This document shows, one piece after another, positions 33,611 through 42,110 of a stretch of 64,000 nucleotides of DNA. The position numbers and the translations under genes were made by a program. The notes under the pieces were generated by a model, which did no database searches, had not been told where the DNA came from, and saw only the letters and a list, made by a program, of their open reading frames with translations. Within the stretch, counting starts at the first letter, position 1, and each line of letters begins with the position of its first letter. Source of the DNA: Muribaculaceae bacterium (lineage in GTDB: Bacteria; Bacteroidota; Bacteroidia; Bacteroidales; Muribaculaceae); assembly GCA_017409345.1 (NCBI GenBank), contig JAFQSX010000013.1, positions 52,199 to 116,198 of the forward strand, given 5' to 3'.

Positions 33611-33640
33611 AGCATCAACTATGGTTGAGTTGATGCTTTT
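33611..33640. terminator. Bidirectional hairpin
   Basis: AGCATCAACT and AGTTGATGCT form a perfect 10-bp stem with T residues on both sides, serving the minus-strand gene at 33661 and any plus-strand transcript. Confidence 0.75.
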
Positions 33641-33660
33641 GGAATGTATGAGAAAGTGTT

Positions 33661-34182
33661 TTACTTTACGTTGTAAGTAACTGTTTTAGTTTTGCCTTTT
33701 GCTTTGTCGGCATGTGTGAAATTGAATTTTTGTGATTCTACAACAACTTGGTCTTTTGCTGTTGTGCCATCTTCATATTTCCATTCAACATCTACTGTAA
33801 TCGTATTTTTTGTAAAGTTCCATATTTTACCTTTATATGGTGTGCCGGTAAATAGAACGGCACAATTATATGTGTTTATGCCTTGAGCCGGAGTGAGTTT
33901 GTGTAGCACATTTTTTGCTTCTTCCGGATTTGTGAGGGTAATCGCGCCGGGGAACTCTATTTGCCCATGCATTTTACCACGTTTGGTTTCAATAGTGATT
34001 GGTTTGCCATTATCGCCTTCTACAATTTCTTTAATCATAGGGGCTGATGTCGGAGCATCTTGCACTGTTGAATTTAGGTTGGGAGCAGTATTGGGAGGTG
34101 TTGCTCCAGATTTCTTATCGGCACATGAATTGAATCCTAAAACAATAGCACCAATAACGAATGAATATAATACTTTTTTCAT
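33661..34182 (-). CDS. Lipoprotein, unknown
   Basis: From the ATG at 34182 the protein is 173 residues with a lipoprotein signal (VIGAIVLGFNSCADKK, lipidated cysteine). The mature part has IKEIVEGDNGKPITIETKRG and MHGQIEFPGAITLT, and a final strand region ending VTYNVK, consistent with a small beta-sandwich. No family was recognised. The frame extends upstream to a TTG at 34188 but the ATG is preferred. It is transcribed toward the hairpin at 33611 and is divergent from the endonuclease-like gene at 34268. Confidence 0.75.
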   Translation of the reverse strand: MKKVLYSFVIGAIVLGFNSCADKKSGATPPNTAPNLNSTVQDAPTSAPMIKEIVEGDNGKPITIETKRGKMHGQIEFPGAITLTNPEEAKNVLHKLTPAQGINTYNCAVLFTGTPYKGKIWNFTKNTITVDVEWKYEDGTTAKDQVVVESQKFNFTHADKAKGKTKTVTYNVK

Positions 34183-34267
34183 TGTCAATAATTGTTAGAA
34201 TGTTAATATTGCAACAAAGTTAATTAATTGTTGCCAAAAATCAATCAATTTCATTAAATTTGTGATA

Positions 34268-35293
34268 ATGAAAAGATATTTTGTGCTAATAGTGTTATGT
34301 GCGTTATTGCATCTCTCTTCAGTGGCTCAGAATGAGTTTGTTGGGATGTGTGGCGCTGAGTTGAAAGAGTATTTACGAGATAAATATTCTCCAACAACCA
34401 CCATAAAATCAATGACCGGAGAAGGTGGGGTGTGGAGCATATTTGCACAATGCGATGTTAATGCCGATGGCGCTGCTCTTGACCGATATTCAACAAACAA
34501 ATACGATTATCCACAAGATAAAATGACCGCGCCCATAGGGATGGTTGTTAATTCAGTTGTAAATAAAGTGTGGTGGGGAAACGCTATAACTGATGCGATT
34601 GAATGGGATTTGTATAATATATTGCCATGTAACGAATTAGTGCCGCAATATAAAAATGATTATATGCCTGGAGAGGTGGTTGATACAATTTATACAAATG
34701 GAGTATGGACGACAGGATGGGGTAGTATATATGGAGAACGAATAAATGTATATACGCCTCCACATGGTTATGAGGGCGATTTCGCTCGGATTATAATGTA
34801 TATGGCAACGATATATAGTGTTGATAGGTGGCATGGGCAAGGGGTAAATTTCTTTTTAGATGGAGTATATCCCACATTGAACGGTTATTCTAAAAAACTA
34901 TTATTGCAGTGGCATGTGTTAGACCCGGTGAGTGATTTGGAACTTAATAGAAATAACATTATAGCATCGGTGCAAGGAAATAGAAACCCATTTGTAGATT
35001 TCCCTCAATTAGTAGATTATATATGGGGCGAAAAATCGTCACAACCCTATGCTCCCGAACAAGAAGAGCAAGAAAAAGAAAGAATTCCGTTGCGTGCCAC
35101 TTATTCAGTCTCAACCGATGAAAAAATTGATTTATATTCCCCATATATCCCTAACGATGTGACATGGACTGTTGATGGTGTTGAGATCAGTAGCGAGTCA
35201 ATTGAAACAAAATCATTAGGCTTGGGAGTCCATGAATTGCGATTTGAATCAAAAACGATTAAAGGCAAACTCAAAATTAAAATTGTAGAATGA
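34268..35293 (+). CDS. Endonuclease I family protein with altered active site
   Basis: The 341-residue secreted protein (signal peptide MKRYFVLIVLCALLHLSSVA, then Q) matches the endonuclease I/EndA His-Me finger family at its C-terminal core: HGYEGDFARIIMYMATIY and LLLQWHVLDPVSDLELNRNN with GNRNPFVDFPQLVDYIW. The catalytic segment should read (R)EHxxPxS and then DLHHLxPS. Here it reads NSVVNKVWWG (residues 95-104) and DLYNILPCN (114-122), so the catalytic histidine and a nearby histidine are not visible. It is probably a non-catalytic relative. A C-terminal beta tail (ATYSVSTDEKI) follows. The stop overlaps the next start by 4 bases. The start at 34268 is the first ATG. Confidence 0.8.
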   Translation: MKRYFVLIVLCALLHLSSVAQNEFVGMCGAELKEYLRDKYSPTTTIKSMTGEGGVWSIFAQCDVNADGAALDRYSTNKYDYPQDKMTAPIGMVVNSVVNKVWWGNAITDAIEWDLYNILPCNELVPQYKNDYMPGEVVDTIYTNGVWTTGWGSIYGERINVYTPPHGYEGDFARIIMYMATIYSVDRWHGQGVNFFLDGVYPTLNGYSKKLLLQWHVLDPVSDLELNRNNIIASVQGNRNPFVDFPQLVDYIWGEKSSQPYAPEQEEQEKERIPLRATYSVSTDEKIDLYSPYIPNDVTWTVDGVEISSESIETKSLGLGVHELRFESKTIKGKLKIKIVE

Positions 35294-35967
35294 TGCTAAA
35301 GTTAAAAAATATATCAATTTTATTAGTTTGCATAGTAATGTTTATCTCGTTTGTGAGTTGTAGCGACGATGATGAACCGGTAGAGCGATTGCGACCATCA
35401 TTGAGTGTGTCATCACTTAATCTTGAAGTGGGAGATTCGGCGATATTAAAAGTTAATAATGTAGAATCCGGAATTTCGGTTTTTACTGATGCGCCAAAAG
35501 TTATTGCATTGCGAGTAGTAGGGACTGAAATTATAGTTAAAGCACTTTCGCAAGGGGAAGCTATTATATCAGTTCGTGTCAGTGGCGCGCGATTAACATG
35601 TAATGTTGTCGTTTTAGGGATGGATACTCCTGAATACGATTTTAATAAAGAGTTGCAAGATAAACGATGCCGATTCGTTTCACCTACATTGACAATGTAT
35701 TACGACACTCCCGGCACAATCGTTTCAGTTACAAATGATAATGTAATTGAGGTGCGAAGCCTCATTACCGGTGATAATATTTCATTCAATCCCGGCACAA
35801 AAACCTTAGCCGAAGGCAACATTCACAATGCATCCCTTAAAATTAACAACACCCCGGTTTCATTAAAACAAACAACCCTCCATCGCCTCACCCCCACCGG
35901 TTCTATGTGGTTTGGTCTCCTTGATACAAAAGGTAATCGAATAGTCTTGGTCATCACAGATTTATAA
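35290..35967 (+). CDS. Lipoprotein with BIG2-like domain
   Basis: The 225 residues begin with a lipoprotein signal (CIVMFISFVSCSDDDEP, the cysteine preceding SDDD), followed by an Ig-like segment with SVSSLNLEVGDSAILKV and ISVRVSGARLTCNVVVLG, the typical BIG2-like strand pattern (VTGT-free variant). The second half is beta-rich. It overlaps the endonuclease-like gene by 4 bases (ATGA), so they are translationally coupled. A surface-bound adhesion or scaffold role is plausible but unproven. Confidence 0.75.
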   Translation: MMLKLKNISILLVCIVMFISFVSCSDDDEPVERLRPSLSVSSLNLEVGDSAILKVNNVESGISVFTDAPKVIALRVVGTEIIVKALSQGEAIISVRVSGARLTCNVVVLGMDTPEYDFNKELQDKRCRFVSPTLTMYYDTPGTIVSVTNDNVIEVRSLITGDNISFNPGTKTLAEGNIHNASLKINNTPVSLKQTTLHRLTPTGSMWFGLLDTKGNRIVLVITDL

Positions 35968-35968
35968 T

Positions 35969-36229
35969 ATGAGCGATATTTGGCTTCTAATATTATTATT
36001 GATAATTAACCTACTATTATTGGGCTTTGCTCTAAAATTTAATAGGAAGGTAGGGGTTATAAATGCAATAATTTTGTTGTCCTATTCTATTCCATTATAT
36101 TATAACCTTATATATAATAGTAGTGGAGGGATTGGATTATTATGGTGGTGTTACCTATTGATATTGCACACTTCCCATTGTTTTGTCTTATTGGCTTATA
36201 TTATATTTAAGTGGATTAAAAGGAAATAA
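35969..36229 (+). CDS. Small membrane protein, unknown
   Basis: The 86 residues hold three hydrophobic segments (about 2-20, 30-48 and 60-80) and end in KWIKRK. The gene begins one base after the lipoprotein gene stop. The tight spacing suggests it belongs to the same transcript. No family is recognised. Confidence 0.6.
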   Translation: MSDIWLLILLLIINLLLLGFALKFNRKVGVINAIILLSYSIPLYYNLIYNSSGGIGLLWWCYLLILHTSHCFVLLAYIIFKWIKRK

Positions 36230-36337
36230 ATCTGATTGTGTTAAGATGCTTAATTTTAGAAAAAACTTGCTTATATATAAATGTGAGAATCATTGATTTC
36301 TAAAAATAAAAAAAACTAATTAATATAGTAAAATAAT

Positions 36338-37405
36338 ATGACAACAAATTTAAAATTCATTATTAGTTATATTGCGCTATTTATTTGTTTTTTTGAGATA
36401 AATGCACAAGATTATCCCAATTTAATCAGGCTTAATGGAGATAAATTGCATATACAAGGTATTGCGTTTGACCATAAAAAAAATTGTATATATAGTTCTT
36501 TTACGAGTGCTTTTTACAAAAGTGATATAAATGGAAAAATTATTGGTTCGGTGACGGGAATTAATGGCCATCTTGGTGCGATTACCTTTGATGCCAAATC
36601 ACGGAAGGTGTATGCTTCGTTAGAATTTAAGAATGATGATATTGGCAAAAATATATCAAAAACACTTGGACAAAAAGAAATCGCACAAAGTCAACGTGGA
36701 TTTTATATTGCCCAAATAGATGTTGATAAGATAAACCGTTGCAATGTTCCTTTTGAAGATGTTGTGGAATTACATCGGCTTTCGGAGGTGAGTGAAGATT
36801 TTGAAGCAAATGTATTGGTTAATAATTCAATGGTGTCACATAGATATGGCTGTTCAGGAATTGATGGTATCACAATTGCGCCACCATTTGGAACAGACAA
36901 AGAAAAAAAAGAACGATATCTATATGTTTCGTATGGGATATATGGAGATACCACTCGCATAGATAATGATTATAATATAATTTTGTGTTATCCTCTTGGC
37001 GACTTCACAACACCGATACATAAATATTTTGTACATACCGGAAATACTACATATGGCGTTCAAAACATGGCTTATGATGAATTTTCAAACAAAATATATC
37101 TTGCGGTATATAAAGGGAAAAAGCCAATGTTTCAAAACTATTCATTGTTTGCCTTGGCCATGAATCAAGTGCCGACATTTGAGAAACTTACCAATGTGCC
37201 CTATGAGGAAGCAGAAGTAGAACAACTGACCACATGCGATGCTTGGCATTTTCGATGGGGAAGCACCGGATTAAATCCCTTAGGAAACGGCTACTATTAT
37301 ATTAGCGAAAATAACATTGAGAATGGGTATAATTATAGCAATATCACCCTTTATAAATTTACAGAAACATCTACCTCTCCTTTTGAGAAGTGCATAATTA
37401 AGTGA
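36338..37405 (+). CDS. Secreted protein, possible beta-propeller, unknown family
   Basis: The 355 residues start with a signal peptide (KFIISYIALFICFFEINAQ). The mature sequence has repeating blade-like strands: IQGIAFDHKKNCIYSSF, GAITFDAKSRKVYASLEF and VQNMAYDEFSNKIYLAVYKG, each with a D-x4-IY pattern, which suggests a propeller. No catalytic motif was seen. An AT-rich 108-base gap precedes it. A perfect hairpin follows at 37451-37479, shared with the convergent serA gene. Confidence 0.65.
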   Translation: MTTNLKFIISYIALFICFFEINAQDYPNLIRLNGDKLHIQGIAFDHKKNCIYSSFTSAFYKSDINGKIIGSVTGINGHLGAITFDAKSRKVYASLEFKNDDIGKNISKTLGQKEIAQSQRGFYIAQIDVDKINRCNVPFEDVVELHRLSEVSEDFEANVLVNNSMVSHRYGCSGIDGITIAPPFGTDKEKKERYLYVSYGIYGDTTRIDNDYNIILCYPLGDFTTPIHKYFVHTGNTTYGVQNMAYDEFSNKIYLAVYKGKKPMFQNYSLFALAMNQVPTFEKLTNVPYEEAEVEQLTTCDAWHFRWGSTGLNPLGNGYYYISENNIENGYNYSNITLYKFTETSTSPFEKCIIK

Positions 37406-37450
37406 CTATTTTTAATAATCCTCAATGATATTAAGTGTTGAATAAAACAT

Positions 37451-37479
37451 AGTCCCGATACTCCGTGAGTATCGGGACT
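37451..37479. terminator. Bidirectional terminator hairpin
   Basis: AGTCCCGATACTC and GAGTATCGGGACT form a perfect 13-bp stem with a three-base loop between the convergent genes. Confidence 0.8.
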
Positions 37480-37505
37480 AATTTATAATAGGTTTATAAT
37501 TATTA

Positions 37506-38426
37506 TTATTTGTTTACTTGGAAGCGGTTGATACCGTCGCGGAGGAATGCTACAGTTTGTTGAGCGGCGGCGATACCTGCGTTGATGTTTGCTTCGGCAG
37601 TTTGAGCACCCATTTTCTTAGGAGTGAAGAATACGCGATCACCAAATTTAGCTTTCAATTCTTCAGCACTATCGGGTTTGATGTCGGCAACATATTTAAT
37701 GTCGGGACGTTCTTCAAGCGCTTTAGCAAGACCTTCTTCGTCGATAACTTCTTTGCGTGCAGTGTTGATGAGTACACCATTTTTAGGCATCAATTTCATT
37801 AGGTCATAGCCAACCGATTTTTTGGTTTCGGCAGTGGCAGGAATGTGAAGTGACACGAATTGGTTAGTGCTATATAGTTCTTCAACCGAGTGGATAGGTT
37901 TTACACCTGCTTCGGTGATAACTTCATCGGGGCAATAAGGGTCGAGAGCCGACACTTCCATGCCAAAACCTTTAGCGATGCGAGCCACATTGCGACCCAC
38001 TTGACCAAATGCGTGAATACCGATTGATTTCTCTTTGAGTTCGGTGCCTGATGTGCCATTATACATATTGCGAACAGCCATCACAGTCATACCAAATACC
38101 AATTCGGCAACGGCGTTAGAGTTTTGTCCGGGAGTGTTTTGAGCAACAACGCCTTTAGCTTTTGAAGCTTCGAGGTCGATGTTGTCGTAGCCTGCACCTG
38201 CACGAACCACGATTTTTAATTGTTTAGCAGCATCGAGCACTTCTTGATCGACAATGTCGGAACGGATAATCAACCCATCGGCATCGGCTACTGCGTCGAG
38301 CAACTCTTGTTTTGAACTATATTTTTCGAGAAGGGCAAGTTCATAACCTGCTTCGTCTAGAACTTTGCGAATACCGTCAACAGCAACTGCTGCAAAAGGT
38401 TTTTCGGTAGCAACTAATACTTTCAT
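37506..38426 (-). CDS. serA: D-3-phosphoglycerate dehydrogenase
   Basis: SerA oxidises 3-phosphoglycerate to phosphohydroxypyruvate, the first step of serine synthesis. The 306-residue enzyme has the D-isomer 2-hydroxyacid dehydrogenase fold with IVVRAGAGYDNIDLEA, a Rossmann turn in GIHAFGQVGRNVARIAKGFG, the LHIPATAETK block and NTARKEVIDEEGL. It lacks the C-terminal ACT domain, so serine feedback by that route is not expected. It is encoded 15 bases downstream of serC on the same strand, an operon for two consecutive steps. The final serB is not in this window. Confidence 0.93.
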   Translation of the reverse strand: MKVLVATEKPFAAVAVDGIRKVLDEAGYELALLEKYSSKQELLDAVADADGLIIRSDIVDQEVLDAAKQLKIVVRAGAGYDNIDLEASKAKGVVAQNTPGQNSNAVAELVFGMTVMAVRNMYNGTSGTELKEKSIGIHAFGQVGRNVARIAKGFGMEVSALDPYCPDEVITEAGVKPIHSVEELYSTNQFVSLHIPATAETKKSVGYDLMKLMPKNGVLINTARKEVIDEEGLAKALEERPDIKYVADIKPDSAEELKAKFGDRVFFTPKKMGAQTAEANINAGIAAAQQTVAFLRDGINRFQVNK

Positions 38427-38441
38427 TGCGATAATATGTTA

Positions 38442-39509
38442 TTAGTGTTTTGCTTCAAATTCTTTCATTACTGCAATAAGAGCATCTACGCTTTCCATTG
38501 GGAGTGCGTTGTAGATTGATGCACGGAAACCACCCACTGAACGGTGTCCTTTGATACCAACCATGCCTTTAGAAGTCGCAAATTCAACGAATTCTTTTTC
38601 TAATTCAGCATATTCGGGTTTCATAACGAAACATACATTCATGATTGAACGGTCTTCAACAGCAGCAGTACCTTGGAATAGTTTGCTTGAGTCGATCGCA
38701 TCATAAAGTTTTGTTGCTTTTGCGATGTCAATCTTTTCAATTTCTTTCAAGCCACCGAGGCTCTTGTAATATTTGAGAGTTTGTAAAGCAGAGTAGATAG
38801 GCAACACAGGAGGAGTGTTGAACATTGACCCTTTCTTGATGTGAGTGCGATAGTCAAGCATTGTTGGGATAGCACGTTCTACTTTTCCAAGAGCGTCTTC
38901 CTTAACAATCACGATTGTAACACCCGATGGAGCGAGGTTCTTTTGAGCACCTGCATAGATTACATCATATTTTGATACGTCAACAGGACGAGAGAAAATA
39001 TCACTTGACATATCGGCTACCAATGGTACAGGAGAGTCGATGTCTTTGCGTACTTCAGTACCGAAGATTGTATTGTTGGTAGTGAAGTGGAAATAATCAG
39101 CATCAGTAGGGATTACGAAATCTTTAGGAATGTATGAGAAGTTAGCGTCTTTAGAAGATGCTACAACATCAACTTCGCCAAATAGTTTTGCTTCTTTGAT
39201 AGCATTAACAGCCCAAGTACCTGTTTCAAGATATGCTGCTTTCTTTTTCAAGATGTTGAAAGGCACCATGCAGAATTGCATACTTGCACCACCACCGAGG
39301 AAAAGAACATGATAACCTTCGGGCACTTCGAGTAATTCTTTAACCATTTGTGCTGCTTCTTCTATTACAGCAGTGAATTCTTTGCTACGGTGTGACACTT
39401 CAAGGATTGACAAACCGGTATCAGCAAAGTTCATAATTGCCTCAGCGGTATTCTTAATAGTGTATTCACTAAGAATAGAGGGGCCTGCATAAAAATTGTG
39501 CTTCTTCAT
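38442..39509 (-). CDS. serC: Phosphoserine aminotransferase
   Basis: SerC converts phosphohydroxypyruvate and glutamate to phosphoserine and 2-oxoglutarate with PLP. The 355 residues contain the start [13 protein letters not shown], the SHRSKEF motif, [12 protein letters not shown] near the phosphate site, and the PLP-lysine in [14 protein letters not shown] (about residue 195). It also supports pyridoxine synthesis in many bacteria. It is the first gene of the serC-serA operon. A TAAATTTG box (39543-39550, minus) lies about 35 bases before its start. Confidence 0.96.
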   Translation of the reverse strand: MKKHNFYAGPSILSEYTIKNTAEAIMNFADTGLSILEVSHRSKEFTAVIEEAAQMVKELLEVPEGYHVLFLGGGASMQFCMVPFNILKKKAAYLETGTWAVNAIKEAKLFGEVDVVASSKDANFSYIPKDFVIPTDADYFHFTTNNTIFGTEVRKDIDSPVPLVADMSSDIFSRPVDVSKYDVIYAGAQKNLAPSGVTIVIVKEDALGKVERAIPTMLDYRTHIKKGSMFNTPPVLPIYSALQTLKYYKSLGGLKEIEKIDIAKATKLYDAIDSSKLFQGTAAVEDRSIMNVCFVMKPEYAELEKEFVEFATSKGMVGIKGHRSVGGFRASIYNALPMESVDALIAVMKEFEAKH

Positions 39510-39585
39510 TTCAATTTTTTATTTGTTGTTAGTTTATGGTGGCAAATTTAATAATTTTCTATTGTAAAAACTAACTTTCTGATAG

Positions 39586-39627
39586 AAAAAGCACCCAATT
39601 GTTGAAAAATTTCTCTAATTAGGTGCC
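39586..39627 (-). terminator. Terminator of the ECF operon
   Basis: On the minus strand GCACCTAATT and AATTGGGTGC pair (one wobble), followed by five T residues. It lies 13 bases after the DUF4252 stop at 39640. Confidence 0.75.
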
Positions 39628-39639
39628 AACTGCATAATA

Positions 39640-40275
39640 TTACTTTTTAGAATTAACTAATTCTCCTACTTTGTCAAGTGGAATCTCTCCACTCATTGAT
39701 ATTATCGTGATTTCATCATCATCATCTACACTCATTAATAGGTATGATATTTTCCCATCGGTTGAATATCCATATATTGTAACTTTTTCCTCATCTTCGT
39801 TTATTCGAGCAAGGGTTTCAAGATTATATGAACCTGCAATTTTTTTTACATAATTTCTTATTGTGTATAAGAATTTTTTATTTTTGCATTCAATAATTTC
39901 TATCGAATTAAGGTTGCCGGCAATGGCTCTAATGCCTGGGTTACCAATCATGCTTGTGCCAAAATTCTTTAGCATTGCACTTGAAATATAAACACTTGTC
40001 ACTCCTTTATAGTTTGAAATAGGTTCAAATGTTGGAGGAAATTTCGAGGCGATATAATATTCTTGAAGTCTTGAAGCTAATTCATTATACTGCTCAAGAG
40101 ATGCCATTTTAATAGTGTCAAACTGAAGTTTGTATGATGAATTTAGTCCTAAACCTTCTAATCCTTCTAAACTTTCCAATTCGCTCCAATCGACATAAAT
40201 GGTGTCCTGCCCTTTGGCTTGAATTGTTGTGGAGATAATAGCAATTGCTATAAGTAAATATTTAATCGTTTTCAT
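39640..40275 (-). CDS. DUF4252 protein, last gene of the ECF operon
   Basis: The 211 residues start with a signal peptide (MKTIKYLLIAIAIISTTIQA). The mature part matches DUF4252, with VTSVYISSAMLKNF and later EIIECKNKKFL, YGYSTDGKISYLLMSVDDDD, ending with a short GELVN. DUF4252 proteins occur in Bacteroidota next to ECF sigma factors and are thought to act in the periplasm, but their function is unknown. The start overlaps the anti-sigma gene stop by one base. The operon also begins with a DUF4252 gene. Confidence 0.82.
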   Translation of the reverse strand: MKTIKYLLIAIAIISTTIQAKGQDTIYVDWSELESLEGLEGLGLNSSYKLQFDTIKMASLEQYNELASRLQEYYIASKFPPTFEPISNYKGVTSVYISSAMLKNFGTSMIGNPGIRAIAGNLNSIEIIECKNKKFLYTIRNYVKKIAGSYNLETLARINEDEEKVTIYGYSTDGKISYLLMSVDDDDEITIISMSGEIPLDKVGELVNSKK

Positions 40276-40967
40276 TATATTATATCTATTATGGTGTTAT
40301 TAACTTCGTTGATTGTTGATTGTGTTTTATTTATGCCTTTTTGGGCAATGTTGAGTTTTTCAGATAACATCATCAGCGCTCTTTCGGTATTCTCATAAGC
40401 GATTTGCTCGTCGCTAACCGATTTGAGTTGGTTCGTTTTGTTTATGCGTTGACGTTTAATCCTTTTTTTTGTTTTAGTCTCTTGATTTTTTTTAGTTGCC
40501 TCTTCGGCTAAATCCGGCTCTTGTTGCTCAATCTTGATAGTATTGTCTATTTTGTTGTCAATTATGTTGTTCTTTATTTCGGAAACTAATATTGTTTCAT
40601 GGGTGACAACTTTATCGTTGAGATTGACGAATTTAAGACCGATTGCGATTAGGATAATGATGCTAGCTGCCACAGAAATAATAGAGAATGGTTTTATCCA
40701 TTTTCGGCGATTTTGAGTTTCTTGACGTTCTAAATTGTCAATGTGGGCAATCAATGATTGTTCTAAATCGGCAGGAATATCTATGTCTATTTTTGTTGCT
40801 GATTGTAGAGCCATAAACATCTGCCGTTCGGTCTCAAGTTCTGCAGGAATGTCGGTTGTCGTTGCAAAAAAGTCGCACAACAACTTTTCTTGTTCAATAG
40901 AGGTGTTCCCATCATAATAGGCGTTGAGTAACCTCTTTATTTCATCTATGTTGTATTTACATTTCAT
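40275..40967 (-). CDS. Probable anti-sigma factor
   Basis: This 230-residue protein has an N-terminal cytosolic domain (residues 1-85, containing YDGNTSIEQEKLLCDFF), a membrane helix at about residues 94-112 (FSIISVAASIIILIAIGLKF) and a polar, charged C-terminal part. The order sigma gene then membrane protein with the DGxxxxEE-type N-terminus, 14 bases after the sigma gene, is typical of ECF anti-sigma factors. I do not see a zinc-binding H-x3-C-x2-C motif, so it is not of the ZAS type. Confidence 0.75.
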   Translation of the reverse strand: MKCKYNIDEIKRLLNAYYDGNTSIEQEKLLCDFFATTTDIPAELETERQMFMALQSATKIDIDIPADLEQSLIAHIDNLERQETQNRRKWIKPFSIISVAASIIILIAIGLKFVNLNDKVVTHETILVSEIKNNIIDNKIDNTIKIEQQEPDLAEEATKKNQETKTKKRIKRQRINKTNQLKSVSDEQIAYENTERALMMLSEKLNIAQKGINKTQSTINEVNNTIIDII

Positions 40968-40981
40968 TGTTGTAATGACTT

Positions 40982-41473
40982 TTAAATGTTACTATTAAAT
41001 AATTCTTTCATTCGGCGACGAGCCCGACTCAATAGGGTTCTTACGTTTACTCCCGTCAGCCCGGTTATTGACTCAATCTCTTCAAGAGAACAATCGTTGA
41101 ATGCTCGTAGTTGTAACACTTGGCGTTGTTGCTCCGGAAGTTTGTTCATTAGTAGCGTTACTAATTGAAGAGATTCTCGATTGTCGGCTTGTATGTCGCT
41201 ATCGTCCGAAATTAGTAGAGTGTCTTCAGTAACTTCGTTGATAGGTAGGGTATTTTTTCTTATCCGGTCAATACAAACGCGTTTAATCGTTGTGACGCAA
41301 TAGGCTTCAGGGGTGTCAATGTTCGGTAGATCGTCGCGCTTTTCCCATAGTCGGGTAAATGCCTCTTGCACTGCATCGCTTGCATCATCACTATTGCGAA
41401 GAATTGTTATTGCCGTTGCATACATCCGTCGGTAGTGTGGTAGCAAGAGGCGCTTAAATGCGCTTGAGTCCAT
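40982..41473 (-). CDS. ECF-type RNA polymerase sigma factor
   Basis: The 163 residues have the sigma-70 regions 2 and 4: MYATAITILRNSDDASDAVQ and EAFTRLWEKR (region 2, about 17-46), and LPEQQRQVLQLRAFNDCSLE, then GLTGVNVRTLLSRARRRM (region 4, about 112-155). A 53-residue acidic linker separates them. It lacks regions 1 and 3, as ECF factors do. It lies in an operon DUF4252-sigma-antisigma-DUF4252, implying that it regulates its own genes and envelope proteins. The stop and the upstream gene are adjacent. Confidence 0.93.
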   Translation of the reverse strand: MDSSAFKRLLLPHYRRMYATAITILRNSDDASDAVQEAFTRLWEKRDDLPNIDTPEAYCVTTIKRVCIDRIRKNTLPINEVTEDTLLISDDSDIQADNRESLQLVTLLMNKLPEQQRQVLQLRAFNDCSLEEIESITGLTGVNVRTLLSRARRRMKELFNSNI

Positions 41474-41965
41474 CTATTCTTTTAATTCTTGTGTTTGTCC
41501 TTTTAATGCTTCTTTTATCAAATCTTTGCCACCAATGTTGACTAAATTCTCATGTTGTAATATTTCGGCACTTCCAACTAAATAAACAATTACACTATCT
41601 TGATCATCAAATACAGTAACTAACATTTCCATATTCTCACCACGGGGTTGAATAAACACTTGCACAGCAGTGTCGTCTTCGTTATGCTTTATCGCAAGCA
41701 TATCTTCCGTTTTTGTAATTGTCTTAACATTATCGATTACAGCCTGTTTGGTGCCATTAGTTATGCTGTCGACTTTAAATAAAACAACCTCTTCCACTTT
41801 TTTCTCTTTTAACTTAGGCATCATATCACTAGTGAGTTTAATTGGTGTTACATTGCAAATCGTATCACATTTTGCAATAAATTCCTTAAGAGTGATCGCT
41901 TGAATTGAAATGCTGCTCGCGAATGCCACAAGTGCTATAATTACAATTTTCTGTAGTTTCATCAT
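41474..41965 (-). CDS. DUF4252 protein, first gene of the ECF operon
   Basis: This 163-residue protein has a signal peptide (KIVIIALVAFASSISIQA) and a core with VVLFKVDSITNGTKQAVID, TITKTEDMLAIKH and MLVTVFDDQDSVIVYLVG, matching DUF4252 and distantly the gene at 39640. It is the promoter-proximal gene of the operon and lies one base from the sigma gene. Two DUF4252 genes bracketing the sigma/anti-sigma pair suggest the periplasmic proteins may sense or respond to the same signal. Confidence 0.75.
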   Translation of the reverse strand: MMKLQKIVIIALVAFASSISIQAITLKEFIAKCDTICNVTPIKLTSDMMPKLKEKKVEEVVLFKVDSITNGTKQAVIDNVKTITKTEDMLAIKHNEDDTAVQVFIQPRGENMEMLVTVFDDQDSVIVYLVGSAEILQHENLVNIGGKDLIKEALKGQTQELKE

Positions 41966-42110
41966 TATTTATTCTTTAATTAAACATAAATTTTAACCGG
42001 TTTTGTAAGTATGACGAACAAAATTGCAATTTGTGACACTAGGAATAGAATTTTGTAATATTTTTTTGAGGATAAAGGCACTATAAACTTATGACAAAGC
42101 GAGGGAAAGT

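Larger units (their letters stand above)
33088..33660. other. Gene-poor stretch with two terminators and a weak ORF
   Basis: No robust gene is seen in these 573 bases. A 64-codon frame at 33250-33444 begins with TTG and shows no family features. I give it little weight. A near-perfect terminator, AATCGCTTGAA/TTCAAGCGATT plus eight T, is at 33452-33488. TACCTTTG (33551-33558) could start a short transcript ending at the hairpin AGCATCAACT/AGTTGATGCT (33611-33640), giving a candidate small RNA of about 80 bases with only a 12-codon ORF (start at 33591). Confidence 0.5.
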
